DNA of 64,000 nucleotides from Celoporthe dispersa (taxonomy: Eukaryota; Ascomycota; Sordariomycetes; Diaporthales; Cryphonectriaceae): assembly GCA_016584495.1 (NCBI GenBank), contig WAID01000004.1, positions 3,658,001-3,722,000 of the forward strand. The letters are read 5' to 3'. Positions 1 through 12,052 of this stretch are shown here, piece by piece. How positions within the stretch are numbered: the first letter of the stretch is position 1; each line of letters opens with the position of its first letter. Under the pieces are notes generated by a model. That model made no database searches, was not told the DNA's origin, and worked only from the letters and a program-made list of their open reading frames with translations. The position numbers were made by a program, and so were the translations under genes.

Positions 1-1299
1 AGATGGTCGCAGTGTGTGGGTGGATCTGTACCACCACGGCTCGACGAGAGCAACGACAGGCAAGCGGCGGATAGAGACACACACACACACAAAATACACA
101 CACAGAGAGAGAGAGGATGGCTGGAGCGACGAAGGGGTGGGTCGTGGGTACGGGGAACGTCGAGAGAGGAGAGGTGGGAGTGGGAGCTAGGCCTGGGCCG
201 GATGCAAGGTTGTGGCCTCGATACGATGCAAGATCGGGGAAAATCGACAAGATTGAAACGGAGAGGGGAGGGGGTACGGAGTACAAGAGTACAACAGAGC
301 TCTGTAGGACGGATGGGGATGGGAGATGGGAAAGGGGGAGGGGGTCGGAGGGGACAAGCTGCTGTGCTGTGCTGTGGTTGTGGTTTGTGGTGGTATGTGT
401 GCCTTGCTGCCGCTGTCGATGTAGCCTGGTTGTGGTTTGTTGTGATATTGTGTGTGTGTGTGTGTGTGTGAGCGTGTGTGAGAGAGAGTGTGTGTGAGCG
501 TTATCGTTTTCGAGTCACTTCTGGACACCTAACGGTGATCTTGTGGTAAACCGGGCGTGGGAGGGGGATGTGGGACGGCATCAGACTTTTCTCTCTCTCT
601 CTCTCTTGACTTGCAGGAGCGCCAGTTCCCGAGGCAGACCAGGGTGAGCCAGAGACTGGGGAGGGGCGACTGGGAGAGAAAAGTGTGGGCCTTCGTGTTC
701 TGATTGCCTGGAGGAGATGCTATGCTCATCTCGGTCTAGCGTCACATTTCCCTCCTAACGGCGCTACTAATGATACCACTAGTTAGTGTACTGTACAAGT
801 AGCACTATGCTGACTGTTGATGACATACTATGGTGGTGATGGTGGTAGTATACTGTGCACGTTGCGTTGTGTACTGCACTACGGCCTGGGATCTGCAACC
901 TCATCCCATGACCACCCCCGGCACCCAATTCGCAAGAGATGTACTCTGTGCACGATTAACATCGACACAAGCTGTTTGGGACTTTACTTGGACAGATACG
1001 CGAGAAACACTATGAATTTACTGCCATCCGGCTACCAAATGTTCGGTAGGAAAGGGACGCGGACGTGGACCTGGACGTGATCGCCCGGGGGCCGGAGGAG
1101 GGTAATCAGGTTTGACCTGACCAAGACATGCACCTTCCTGCTGCTGTGTCACGGTAACAACAAGCTCACGGTGAGGTGGAGTTGGGCATCAATGGCGTTT
1201 TTTCTTCTTTCTTTCCCGCCACTGGCCGACAGGGTCCTCTTCTTAGAAGAAGAAAAAGGAGAAGAGGCAGAGAGACCGGTCATCCTGGACCCAACCACC
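1..1299. other. Gene-free stretch with microsatellites
   Basis: No protein family is recognisable on either strand. The stretch holds a CA/GA-rich tract near 80-115, a pure TG run at 450-470 followed by GA/TG repeats, and a CT run near 588-606. Open frames here are short, overlap on both strands and are made of repeat-derived residues, so I do not call them genes. The right end is the 3' flank of the esterase that follows. Confidence 0.6.
450..470. repeat. (TG)n microsatellite
   Basis: A perfect TG dinucleotide run that continues as imperfect TG/GA repeats to about 498. Confidence 0.9.
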
Positions 1300-2445
1300 T
1301 CAGCCGAAATGCGTCCCGTATGACGAGTTTCCGTACACCACACCCAGGAACTCCCTCGCGATGTACGTGTCCGTCTTGTTCGAAGGGTGCAGCTCGTCGT
1401 ACCACAGGAACGTGTCCAGCGGCTGCGGCTCGGTCGTGCAGATGGAGTTGTTGTCGGCGTCGCAGTGGTGGTAGAACCCGGTGGCGTTGGCCGGGCTGTC
1501 CAGGTACGCGGCCGGGTTGTGGTACATGTCAGACAGCAAGCCGTTGACGTCAAGGATGTCGAGCGTCGCCCCGGGCCAGCGGGCGCCGACCAGCAGCTCG
1601 TAGGCGGCGCCGTAGCCGAAGATGCGGTTCACGAGCTGCGTGTACTCGAGCATCTTGTCCTGGTACTCGGTCTGGTTGTAGAGCGTCTTGTTGGTCCAGT
1701 ACTGGTTGTCGCCCGCGCCGCCGGCGCTCTGGGCCGCGTACATGGGCGCGTATTGGAGCGGGGCCGTGTTGAGGAGGACGAAGCGGCGGCCGCCCGTCGA
1801 GTAGATGGTGTCAAACACGGACCACACGCAGTCGATGTAGGTGGTGATGTTGGTCTGCGCTCCCGCGCGTGCCATGTGCCAGCCAGTCAGTCAGTCAGCC
1901 AGTCAGCCAGCAGGCCTCGGCCGCCCGCGGAAGAGAGGGACACGGCAGCTACTCACCCCAGGGGCCTGCGAGTCCGACAGGAAGGCATCCCAGCCCAGGT
2001 CGTTGGTCCCGATCCAGAGCGCATACACCGTGTTCTCAGCCGTCCTGTTCGCGTACAGCGTCTGGGCGGCCACGTCCGCCACGAAGCTGGGGAGCTCGTC
2101 GTCCACGACCGAGGGAACGGCCCGTCGATGGTGCTAAAGTACCGCGGGGTGATCTCGTTGCTGCAGACGGCCCCGCTCACGGCGTAGTCAAAGTAGGCAA
2201 CGCCGGCATACTGCTGGACGAACTGACCCCAGGCCAGGCCCCCGAGGCACTGACGTTGGACTCTGGCTGGATCGTGCCGGCGGGCGGGGGTTGTCGTCGT
2301 TGTTGATGTAGTAGCTCAGCCGCCCGTCGTCGGTGTAGCTATCACCAAAGGTCACGAGGTTCGAGAAGGGCTTGCCGGCACAGGAGGCCCCTGCGGTGAC
2401 CGACACCACCGTGCTCAAGGCGGCGAGGAGTGCTGGGGATTGCAT
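1300..2445 (-). CDS. SGNH/GDSL carbohydrate esterase, CE16 type (secreted acetylesterase)
   Basis: Predicted secreted esterase removing acetyl groups from plant-wall oligosaccharides. The start at 2445 gives a signal peptide (MQSPALLAALSTVVSVTAGA), then the SGNH block I motif FGDSYTDDGR with the nucleophilic Ser. Block III is IGTNDLGWD and block V is DELHPS with the catalytic Asp/His. About 345 residues, usual for the family. One intron, 1855-1956 (GTGAGT to GCAG), joins ...SQAPG to TNITTYIDC. The frame must be changed three times in exon 1, near 2285, 2240 and 2120, each time by adding one base; across these the family sequence (for example AWGQFVQQYAGVAYFDYAVS) reads on without loss. I regard these as sequencing errors. 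Exact substrate is inferred from the family. Confidence 0.85.
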
Positions 2446-3830
2446 CTCCTCCTCTGGGGAAACGACCTGGGTTCAAGGTCGACGAAAGGGATGGATTATG
2501 AATTATAATGCCCCGGACAGTAGAGCGAGGACACAGGCGACGACAGGATGTGCTGGGATGAAGCGTCAGGGTGCCCGCATCTGCACTGGTGCCAGACCCG
2601 GGGTATATATACATGATCAATACACAACTGCACCACGAGGGAAACGCAATATACCAACTCTGGTAAGCTCCATGTGCCTCACCTCCCGCAAAGAGGGAGG
2701 GGAACCTGGGGAACAACCATGACGCCCGCCCGCTCATCCGACGGAAGACCAGGGGCATCCAAGGCATGTTCCTGCGAGGAGTCGATCAGAGCATGGTGCC
2801 GGGTTGACCACATAGGAGATGCGTCTAGCCGAGGATCAGATAGCTCACAGGGGGAAGAAGGCTTAAAAGTTGTGTACATGCTGTCAGGCCTCTTCTGCCG
2901 CCTGTTTGTTGGTGGGGAATCTCATAACTCGGGGAAAAGAAAGCTGTGAGCTCTAGGCGGTCTGTTCCTTGGAGCTGGTGCAGTAGAAGCAGTATGCAGG
3001 AAGAAGAGACATCGGGCCATGGAGCCGGCTGGACATCATTGGTGGTTTTGGCCGGTATAATCAGGCTGAATGTCGTCCGTCCGTCCTATTAACCCGAGGG
3101 CGTAGCTGGCGTGGGACAGGCCTGTGCACATGTACACTGCCAATAGTCTCGAGTGTCAGGATGAGATTGGGTCTCTCTCTTTTTTCTTTAAAAAAAAAAC
3201 CAAACAGCAAGACATCAAGAACTCGATCGAGAAGCAGAGGTAGTTTGAGGACAGAATACTCTTTTGAACAGTCCTTTTCCGCGTACTGGGCAGAATTGCA
3301 GACGACTCGTTCATTCAATAACTTACAAAAGGGAAAGAAATGGAAAAGAAGAGAAGAAAAAGTCATGCTCTCAGCACTTCTACAGGGGAAAGATCGAGGT
3401 AGACTGGTTTGTGACGAGTTCTTGGGAAGCCTCGAATCAGCCGGCGCTGCTCCGATATGACAAAGTTCCCGGCCGAAGTGGGGCACCCTCGACCCTCCGG
3501 ATTCGGAGCCGAGCCGGCTGCTGAACCTCATCCGCAAACTTTCACACAAGACTCATCATCCATGAATCTCTGGTCCGTTAAGGATTGTATCTTGTGACTC
3601 AACAACCCTCATTCCCTCAACCTCATCTCCCCTACAAATTGCCATATCCTCACCATCTTGGATCCAGACCCAATTGCCCAGTCTCCTGTGATCATAGACT
3701 CATATAATTTCTTTTCACGCTAGACAGCAGACAGCAGGATCAACTGCTGCTGCTGCACCAAGCAGCCCCGGACAGACCCCCAACGCAACACGGCCAGACG
3801 TCCTCGAGCCCGTCCTCTCCAGTCCCCGTC
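2446..3830. other. Intergenic region between divergent genes
   Basis: Shared upstream region of the esterase (left, minus strand) and the histidinol-phosphate aminotransferase (right, plus strand). Only short, unrecognisable open frames on both strands. A pyrimidine-rich, CAG-repeat-containing leader precedes the aminotransferase start. Confidence 0.5.
2604..2611 (-). promoter_or_regulatory. Possible TATA element of the CE16 esterase
   Basis: TATATATA lies about 160 bases upstream of the esterase start codon. The distance is plausible for a fungal promoter with a 5' UTR of about 100 bases. The element is palindromic and could be chance. Confidence 0.3.
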
Positions 3831-5113
3831 ATGTCGCCCTTCGACCTCTCCACCTGCGCACGCCCCAACATCCTCGCCCTGCAGCCCTATCGCTGCGCGC
3901 GGGACGACTACAAGGACGACGGGCACAACATCCTCCTCGACGCCAACGAGAATGCCTACGGACCACCTATCGCCCCCGGTGCTGCTGCTACCATCGGTGC
4001 TGCTGCTGGTCCGGCTGCCAGCGTCGACCTCCTCGGCCTGCACCGCTACCCTGACCCCACCAGCACGACCTCAAGCGCCTCCTCTGCCGCCTGCGCAACA
4101 CGCACGACCACACCGACAGGGACCTGACCCCAGACCACCTCTTCGTGGGCGTGGGCAGCGACGAGGCCATCGACGCCCTCCTGCGCGCCTTCTGCGTGCC
4201 CGGCCGCGACACCATCCTCGTGTGCCCGCCCACGTACGGCATGTACTCGGTCAGCGCCCAGGTCAACGACGTCGGCCTGGTCCCGGTCCCGCTCCTCCCG
4301 CGCCCACCTTCGGCCTCGACGTCCCCGCCGTCCTCGCCGCCCTGGACGCCTCCCAGGCCAACGGCATCAAGCTCGCCTACCTCTGCTCCCCGGCAACCCG
4401 ACCGGCGGGCTCCTGTCCAAGGCTGACGTGCGCCGCGTGCTCGAGCACCCCACCTGGAACGGCATCGTAGTCCTCGACGAGGCCTACATAGACTTCGCCC
4501 CCGACGGCGCCAGCCTCGCCGAGTGGGTCGCCGAGTGGCCTAACCTCGTCGTCCTCCAGACCCTATCCAAGGCCTTCGGCATGGCCGGCGTCCGCCTAGG
4601 CGCCGCCTTTGCGAGCCCCGACGTCGCCCGCCTGCTCAACAGCCTCAAGGCCCCCTACAACATCTCCTCCCCGACCAGCGCCCTGGCCTCGTACGCGCTC
4701 TCGGCGGAGGGCTGGCTGCCATGCGCGCCAACCGGGCGAGGCTCGTCGCACAGAGGGACAGGCTCGTGCGCGAGCTGCCCCGGATCCCCGGCGTGGGCAG
4801 GCTGCGCGGCGGCACGGCGAGCAACTTCCTGCTGTACGAGATGCTCAACGCCCAGGGCGTGCCGGACAACAAGACCGCGCTCGCGGTCTACGAGGGCCTC
4901 GCCGAGACCAAAGGTGTCGTCGTGCGGTTCAGGGGCAAGGAGCACGGCTGCGAGGGGTGTCTGCGCATCACGGTCGGCACGGAGGCGGAGTGCACGAGGT
5001 TCCTGGGGGCTATCGAAAAGATGCTGGCCGAGGTCAGAGGCGGCGTGGCCAGTCCGCCTGGGGGCGGAGAGGAGGAGAGGCGGGAGGAGGAGGCAAATGG
5101 GGTTGTTGCTTAA
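3831..5113 (+). CDS. HIS5: Histidinol-phosphate aminotransferase (histidine biosynthesis)
   Basis: PLP-dependent class I/II aminotransferase that converts imidazole-acetol phosphate plus glutamate to histidinol phosphate. The N-terminus reads MSPFDLSTCARPNILALQPY, followed by LLDANENAYGPP, a family hallmark. Further motifs are GVGSDEAIDALLRAFC, PPTYGMYSV, CSPGNPTGGLL, VLDEAYIDFAP, and the PLP-lysine motif LSKAFGMAGVRLG. A C-terminal RITVGT motif closes the domain. No intron is needed and the length, about 428 residues, is normal. The frame changes four times, near 4055, 4300, 4390 and 4712, always repaired by one added base. A biosynthetic enzyme this conserved is unlikely to be a pseudogene, so I read the breaks as assembly indels. 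The C-terminal tail is rich in Gly and Glu and not conserved. Confidence 0.93.
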
Positions 5114-5624
5114 AACATGATGGATGCATGCATGGGTGGATGAACGGGTCTCTTTTTTTGGGGTTTTTTCCTCCTGCTGGCTGGCCTAGGACAAGACAGG
5201 CATCTAGACAACTTTTTGCAGAGGTGATAGAATGGATAGACTAGAGAACCAAAAAACAAAAGTGAATAAAACTTCCTGATGCCATGTAATGTGGAAAGAC
5301 TTCACCGCATCTCGTCAAGAGGGTGGGAAGCCGCAGCACACCGCTCCGAGGAGGAGGTACAATGAATTTTTAATGATTTCTGACCCGTTTAAAGTGTAAT
5401 CCAGTCCTTCCAACGCCCGGGTATGACCTGTGTGTGCATATCTCCACGCCGAACCTGTGAGCTTTAATTGTACAAATCTGAATACGATTTTATCTCTAAT
5501 CACCATGACACAGGAGAAGAAAGAAAGATGAGAGGGCTCCCTCCTGGCTGGAGAAGAACACCAAGTGCTTCAGCTCACAGCACAGAGAGCGAGAGAGAGA
5601 GAGAAGGCCGACCGGCCCCGCCTA
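5114..5624. other. 3' intergenic region between convergent genes
   Basis: Lies between the stop codons of the aminotransferase (plus) and the GH76 gene (minus). AT-richer than the flanking coding DNA and without a recognisable gene; it must carry both 3' ends. Confidence 0.5.
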
Positions 5625-7344
5625 CTACACCAACACGGCCAGCAGAGACCCAGCCGACACAGCCAGGCCCCAGGCCGCGGCGCCCACAGCAGCCACCCTC
5701 GACGCCGGCGAGTGAGAACGCTTAGTGCTCGCAGGCGAGGACGTCGCGGTGGCGCTCAGGACGGACGAGGACGCCGCCTCCGCGCTGCTGCTGCTGCCGG
5801 CCGAGTTGTCCGCGGTGCCGGTCGTGGCCGTGGAGGTCGTGGCAGAGGCGCTCGACAGCCGCACGTCCTTGATCTCGGTCATGCTGTACGGGGCGGGGGC
5901 CGCCCTGGCCAGGAGGCCGTGCACCGTCTCGAGGGCGCTCATCTGCTGGCCGAGGCCGACGCTGCCGTCGAAGCCGCCCGTGTACCACTTTTGCCCGCAC
6001 GTGGTGCTGTTGTCGCCGCCCGCGCAGGCCGTGCCCGCGGCGGTGGCGGAGGCCTCGAGGTAGGTGGACACGGTGGTCTCGATGGAGGGCACCATCAGGG
6101 CCGAGGCGTACATGAAGCGGCTGAGGTAGCCCTTGAAGCTCTTCATGTCGGTGTCGCACAGGCCGTAGGGCTCGCAGGCGTGCTCGTACATGATGTCGGT
6201 GGCGTTGTCGTAGGGCGAGAAGAAGCTGCCGGCGGCGGCCTTGAGCAGGCCCTCGGCGTGGGTGGTCCAGGTGGCGGCCTCGGTGCCGTTGGTGGCGTTG
6301 GCGAGGACGGCGGCGCCGTACAGGTAGATCCCCGCGGCGTAGGAGAAGGTGACGTTATCGCGCTTCGCCACGGTGCAGTTGTCGCGCGAGTCGGCGCCGT
6401 CGTAGACGTAGTAGTTGGCGTCGATGAACTGGACGGCCGTCGACCAGTCCCACACCTTGTTGGCCCAGTCGAGATAGGTCTGGTTGCCCGTGGCGCGGTA
6501 GAGGCGGGCGCTGATCTGGAACAGGCCGCCGTTGGAGACGGAGTTGCGGTAGTTGAGCCCGTTGGGGTTGTCGGCAAAGATCTGCCACAGCAGGCCGCCG
6601 CCGCACGCCGACGTGTTCCACCGCGCCGAGATGGAGTTGAAGGCGTTCTCGGCCACCTGCAGCCACGACGGGACGCTGGTGTTGGCCGTCTGTGGGAAGT
6701 TGCGCTCAGCGGCGGAGAGGACGGTGAAGGTCCAGAAGGCCTGGTCATCGTTGCCCTCGGAGCCGTAGTCGGCTGGGACCATCAGGTCGTTCCCGGGGCC
6801 ACGACCTGCGCCGAGATAGCGGTGGTGAGGGCCTCGTCGTACGTCGAGTCGTTTGTGTAGTGCGAGTAGTCCAGCATCGCCCCCATCAGGGCACCACATT
6901 CCCACCAGTAGTACGGCGTAGGCAGGGCAGCGTAGGACTGTAGAGACGTGTCAGCGGCTTGGCTCGGGCCCGTGAGGCGCGGCAGGGCTCTGTCTGCCCC
7001 TGGGCAGCATCCATCCTCACCTCGGTGGTTCCGGGATAGTATGACATGGCACCCTCGGCAAGAGTCTTTGCCACACCAAGGATCGAAGCTGCAGCGTCAC
7101 AAAACACACACACACACGTCAGCCAGGCTTGTTGCCACACAGACACAGGTATCCTCCCAGACAGAGTCCAGCTTTCTGTTTCGAACAACATACAGGTCGA
7201 GGTCACATCCAGGCTGGCCGGGGCGATAGCCACGACGCTGGCGGAGGCTTCAGTTGTCCCATCGGTGGCTGCCACAGAAGCTACCTGGCTGAAGACTCCC
7301 ACCTTGGTGATGGCGGACACGAGGTTGAGAATACCGCCGTTCAT
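5625..7344 (-). CDS. GH76 alpha-1,6-mannanase of DFG5/DCW1 type, GPI-anchored
   Basis: Cell-wall enzyme of the glycoside hydrolase 76 family, thought to link GPI-glycoproteins to wall glucan. Three exons: 7344-7194, 7088-7021 and 6937-5625, with GTATGT and GTGAGG donors. After a short hydrophobic N-terminus come SILGVAKTLAEGAMSYYPG, LPTPYYWWECGALMGAMLDY, and SEGNDDQAFW, which carries the catalytic Asp-Asp pair of GH76. Later motifs include CGGGLLWQI and SNGGLFQISARLYR. The C-terminus is Ser/Thr/Ala-rich and ends in a hydrophobic tail typical of a GPI signal. One missing base near 6797 (after SAQVVAP) breaks the frame. The start at 7344 is the first Met before the domain; it gives a weak signal peptide, so an upstream exon remains possible. 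Confidence 0.88.
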
Positions 7345-9326
7345 GGTGATGTTGATCTCCGAAGAGGAAACGGGAAGGCTCGCCTGCAGTGTTTGAAGAG
7401 AGAGAGAGAGAGATTGATGTCGAGACAGGGAGGAGAAGGGGGAGTCCTAGCTCCACAAGAGATGACGTTCCAAAAGAAAAGAGAAACCAAGGTCAAAAGT
7501 TGTGTGACAAGAGCCTGTGACGTGTGAAGAAATGAAGGACTGTCTTGTTCAAGATGCCGAAAAGAATGACTTCACAGAAGCGTCGCGAATGAAAGAAGCT
7601 GTGAGAGGTGCGAGAGGGCTGGACGAGAGCAGAGAACAAGGAGCACACGACAGCCAACGAAGGACAAGCAGGGGAGGGCAAGGGAAGCTGACCCCTACTA
7701 CCGTTCAACGGACAAGAAGATGACGAAGAGAATCAGGCGAAGCAAAGTGAGAGTGAAAGCAGAAAGAAAGTAAGAGGGGAGGAAGAGGAAGAGGAGGAAG
7801 AAGATGGGATGAGGTTGGCGATGTTGAACTTCATCCTCCAGGTCCTGACCCGCCCCCAGACCAAGAAAAGCCCACCAACCCCATCATATACCTTGTCCCG
7901 GCCCCCAGCCCAGAAGGAGAAGAAGAAGACGAGCACAGCCTGGTTTGACAGGAGGGGTCCCTCATCTCAGTGATGCCCTAATTGGGTGACAATCAGGCAT
8001 GCTACAGTTCTGACTGGGCGGCTGCTTGCTGCACGGCAGTAGGAGTCCAAAGGGTAAAAATGGGTTCTTGGCTGGCTTGAAGCCACCCCTGCCCTGTTCC
8101 CTGGGGTGGGGTTTGTTTCGTTTGTCCTGCATGCCTGTGCCCCTGGTGACTCGCATTGGACGAGAGGTGCCCGGAGGGGTTGACACGTTAAGTGGTCACT
8201 GCAGGGTTCTTTGCCCTGAGGAACCTAGTGGCGCCAGAGGCATGAACAGGGGCTATGCTATAATTACAGGGGCAGATCTGGTCATGAATCTGGGGCGTCC
8301 ACCAGCCAGGAAGAAGAAACATGAAAGAGAAAGGAAAAAAAGGGAAAAAAGAAGAAAAAAATACGATGTAGGACTCATTTGTTGCACAAACAGTTTCTGC
8401 CTAGACTGCACAAATGAAGAAACATTATAGGCTGGAAGATGTTTAGAGAAGCCAAAGCATGTATCCATCTGCCTTTCAGTCCCCAAGCTGCCAGTAACAG
8501 GATCCAGGCAACACCATACATGCTTTCTTGAGAGTCAAGCCAACCGTTTGACAGTAAACACACCAGTAAGGGGCAGGGAAGGTAGCATTGGAGAAAGAAA
8601 GAAAAGAGAGAGATAGAGAGATAGAGAGAGAAAAGGGGGCCCTTGTTCGTTTCATTCTCCTCGATTGGCTGAACGCTGGCTCGACTCCCGGCCAGACGGT
8701 GCAGCTGAAACATCCTCCTGCACAGATTAGGCCGACTCGCTGCCGCGCGGTCCCTCCTTCTCCTTCTCGCATTGCCACCCGACTTGCCGAGGTGGTATGA
8801 ATGATTCAGGACCAGCCAGCCGCCGTCCAGGGGCCTTTTTGTGAGAGAGAGAGAGAGGAGGAGGGCAAGAAAGTGGTGAGAGGTGTCGGGAATAAGGAGT
8901 GGCTTCGTGTAGCTTGAGTAGCGGAGAAACGTGGGCGAGTCGATCAAGGCTGGAGTGTCTATTCCAGGTCAGCCTCCCTCTCCCAGCCGCTCGCTTCTTG
9001 CCGCCGCCAGATCCTCGTTTCCCCAGGTCATGCCCCACCTTGGATCTGCGGCTGGCTCAAAAGTGATAGCATTTTTCCTGCTCTTTTTACCCCTTGATAT
9101 TATGTATGTATCGAGCATAGATGTAGAAGCAAGCCGGTCTATCGATCATTGTCACTTCTTGGTATAATGTTTTGTTGTTGCGTGAGGATCCCCGTCTCCC
9201 CGTAGACCAGCCGAGCCCGTGGGCATTCGCTCCGCCTCGAACCGAAAACCAGAACGCCTGCGCCATGATCCAAACACTCGCAATCAGATGAAGCCTCGTG
9301 TGGGGTGTCCCCGAACCTCGCCGTGA
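7345..9326. other. Intergenic region, no gene recognised
   Basis: Purine-rich and pyrimidine-rich tracts (for example 7730-7810 and 8585-8640) produce low-complexity frames on both strands. No frame of known family and no consistent exon pattern. Confidence 0.5.
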
Positions 9327-9997
9327 TCACTGGCCCTCGAGATCTTTGTCACGCGCCAAACACCCCATGGCCATCACCGCCGTGCCCACCACCACGGCAC
9401 CCGCCAGTGCCGCCGGCCTACTGGGTGGTTCCACGCTGCGGGCAGCCCTCGATGTCCTCGTTGCCTTGGGGAAGAACCACGCTGTGTCGCTGGGGTTTAT
9501 CGACATCCCGCTGGCCCCTGTCGCCTGATCAGCCGTCCCGGTCGGCGCGGGCGACGTCAGGGTCAAGACGCCCCACTGGACCTCGCTGCCAAGGTACGTC
9601 TCCGTGCGAGATAGCTCCGTCGGCCCCGTCGTGTTGCCCTTCCGCCATCCTGTGCCGAAGGACGAGTACTCCGTGCACGTGGCTGCCGTTGTCGAGACGA
9701 GCTGGCATGATATGATGGCCGTCCTGTGTGTGAAGGGTTGGTAGGTAGGGTGTGAGCAAGGCAGTGATGATGTCTACACATGAAAGGAAAACCGCGAAGA
9801 GGTCCTCACTCACAGCATGCTTTCCACCTCTCCCGAGTACTTGAACGTGCTGGGCCCTCTGCAAAGGTGAACTGCATGCGCCCTGCGATCTGGCAGTCAT
9901 CTGTGTCTGGGCAGAAGATGGTATATGTGGTGGCCGTGCTGTCCTGTAGGTAGCAGCCGGTGTCAGCGAGCCAAGACACGGCATCATGATGATGACG

Positions 9998-10031
<34 letters not shown>

Positions 10032-10266
10032 CGAATCCACTTCTGCATCGAACACATGCGAGAGAGAGAGAGAACCATGAGATCGATGATCGGTCGGAGC
10101 TCCTTACACTCGTGATTACACTCCCTGCCAGGTCTTCCCAGTTCTCACTCCGGTATCCGGGCACATAGACCGGAACTGTGGTCAAGGAATCGTCGGCGGA
10201 CGTCGGCGTTAGGCTCGGAGCCAGTGCGGCTAAGGGGAGGAGCAGACGTGGCCAGACACGCTTCAT
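9327..10266 (-). CDS. Small secreted membrane-anchored protein, paralogue A
   Basis: Three exons: 10266-10108, 9943-9814, 9723-9327, with introns starting GTAAGG and GTGAGT. The product (about 228 residues) has a signal peptide (MKRVWPRLLLPLAALAPSL...SA), then VPVYVPGYRSENWEDLAGSV and STATTYTIFCPDTDDC. IISCQLVSTTAATCTEYSS follows, and a Ser/Thr-rich stretch leads to a hydrophobic C-terminal segment with a short charged tail. I know no enzymatic function for it. One missing base near 9858 (after FAEGP) interrupts exon 2. The protein shares its cysteine pattern and the position and phase of its last intron with the gene at 12053-12739, so the two are paralogues. A wall-associated or surface role is inferred from the architecture only. 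The tail could be either a GPI signal or a true membrane segment. Confidence 0.75.
9981..10031. repeat. (ATC)n trinucleotide repeat inside an intron
   Basis: About fifteen ATC/GAT units, lying inside the first intron (9944-10107) of paralogue A. It also creates a false acidic open frame. Confidence 0.9.
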
Positions 10267-12052
10267 ATTAAGAAAAAGCCAACGAAAAACAAAAGAAATT
10301 ACCTGGGCCTCAAGGGAAGAAGAAGAAAAGAGGCCCAGGACGTCCAAAGGGAAACGGGAGGAGGGGGCCGCAAGGTCTGGTGGCTATCGAACCATTGGTG
10401 CTGTCGTGTGGCTCTCTGGATGGATCCCGAACTTGTGAGACGGCGTTTGCTGCGCTCAAGCCATCACAAAGGCCACGATGACGACGGTGCAGGGGACGAT
10501 TTGGATAGTCAGAGGTGAGGAGATCTTTTGACGAAACAGTAAGAGAGAGAGAGTGTATATGTGTGTGTGTGTGTTTGTATGTGTGTGTGTTTGTATGTGT
10601 GTGTGTGTGTGTGTAAGAGAAGAGGAGCCGCAGAGGACAGCCCGCCCTCTCTCTTTGGGTCTTTTGTCTGGTCGTTTTCTGATTTCCCTTTTTTTAACCT
10701 TTCAAAGAGAGGGATCCAGTGCTTGTCGGTGATTGGCATCAGCCCGCTATCTGTATCTGAGGTCTTGGCTTTCTCTTGGCTGTCTGACGTTGCCAAGACG
10801 TTCCCTGACCCTCTCTTTCTCTTTCTGCGCGCTGAATGCCGTGGCCCTTCTCCGGTAAGCTCCTTCCTCCGCTGCCACCAGGGACTGGCTGGGCCCTACC
10901 ACTATAATAGCCTTGCTCTGCCTTGCAAGGGCCTCCTCCCCTTCCCGTTCCCGTGTCCCTCCTTCCCTCTCCATCTCCTCCCGCCGGAGAGACAGATCCC
11001 TACCCTGTGCTGTGCTTAAGGAAGGGGGCAACGTACCAATAGTACCGGGATGACTGAGCCGTGGGAGGACCGTGCAGTCCAGGCGTGTGTGTGTTTGTGA
11101 GAGTCTTCTCGCAAGCTGCAGCTGCCGTGCCAAGCCTGACGTGCCAACGATCGCTTGGCGGTGTTACCTAACTGCACCGCACGTGGTCCTACCCCCTTCT
11201 CTCTCTCTCTCTCGCCCCCTCGCCCCCGGCCGCCCCCGTCCCCGGGACTTGGCTCACCGCTCACGTACCCACCCCCGAGTGCGCTGTTGTGCCTCTCTCG
11301 CGTTGAGACTTTCTGTCCTGTCCTGTTCTGTCACACCAATAGGTTGGCGCGTTGGTCGTCCTAATGGGCGAGGTCCCAGGTCGGGATGAGGATTTTCTTG
11401 ACCATCCCGTGATGCAAGAAGCTGGAGAGACCTGGGACGGGAGGAGTAGAGACCTCCTGCTCCGGCTCGGCTGTCGCTGTCAAGGAAGCAAAGGGAAGTT
11501 TAAATCAGAGAGAACCGCTCCCCGCTGGCTGTCAGGTGGGCGGGTCACTTGCCGTATCCTCGGCTTGCCGAAAAGCCTAGGTTTGCTTAGAGTATATGGG
11601 TAGTAGGAAGGCCTTTCTCGATTCAACTGCCAGAGCGCGCTGTCCCTGGCGTTTCAATGAAATTGCAGACCAAGGCCCCAGGCGCGCCAGGCCAATCGTC
11701 AGCGAGAAAAGAGACAGGCCGCAGCACCATGCTGGTCGGTGAGTTGCAGGAGTGGGCCAGTTTTAGGCTTAAAATTGTCTCGCCTGCATAGGAGGCTCAA
11801 GCGAAATATGAATGGACCAGCAGGCTGACAGGTTGTATGCATCATGCGTTTTCCTGACTCTCACAGTAGGTATTAAAGCGTGCCAGCTGTTCCCTTGGAG
11901 GTGATGCTCTCTACCTTCACAAGTAGAGATCAACATACCACAGTCGCTCTCGGGCATCGATTGAAGAAAAAGCTCTCCAACTCGCAGTCATTCTTTTAGA
12001 GTCTTCTCGCAGTCATTCATTTGAGTCTTCATTGGCTATCTAGTAATCAATC
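10267..12052. other. Intergenic region between divergent paralogues
   Basis: Upstream region shared by the two small secreted-protein genes. It contains a TG/TATG repeat near 10557-10612 and CT-rich tracts near 11195-11220. The frames here are low complexity and unrecognised. Confidence 0.5.
10557..10612. repeat. Imperfect (TG)n repeat
   Basis: TG runs interrupted at intervals by TTTGTATG units. Confidence 0.85.

Noticed and set aside
16..528. Overlapping frames of 110-150 codons on both strands at the left edge
   Set aside because: They are made of repeat-derived residues (Arg/Gly, Thr/His) from CA, GA and TG tracts, with no motif and no splice logic.
1890..1915. Short CAGT/CAGC repeat as a regulatory element
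   Set aside because: It lies inside the intron of the CE16 gene and is a simple imperfect repeat.
5565..6860. A 431-codon plus-strand frame
   Set aside because: It is the antisense shadow of the GH76 gene, rich in Arg/Gly/Val as expected from the reverse of GC-biased codons.
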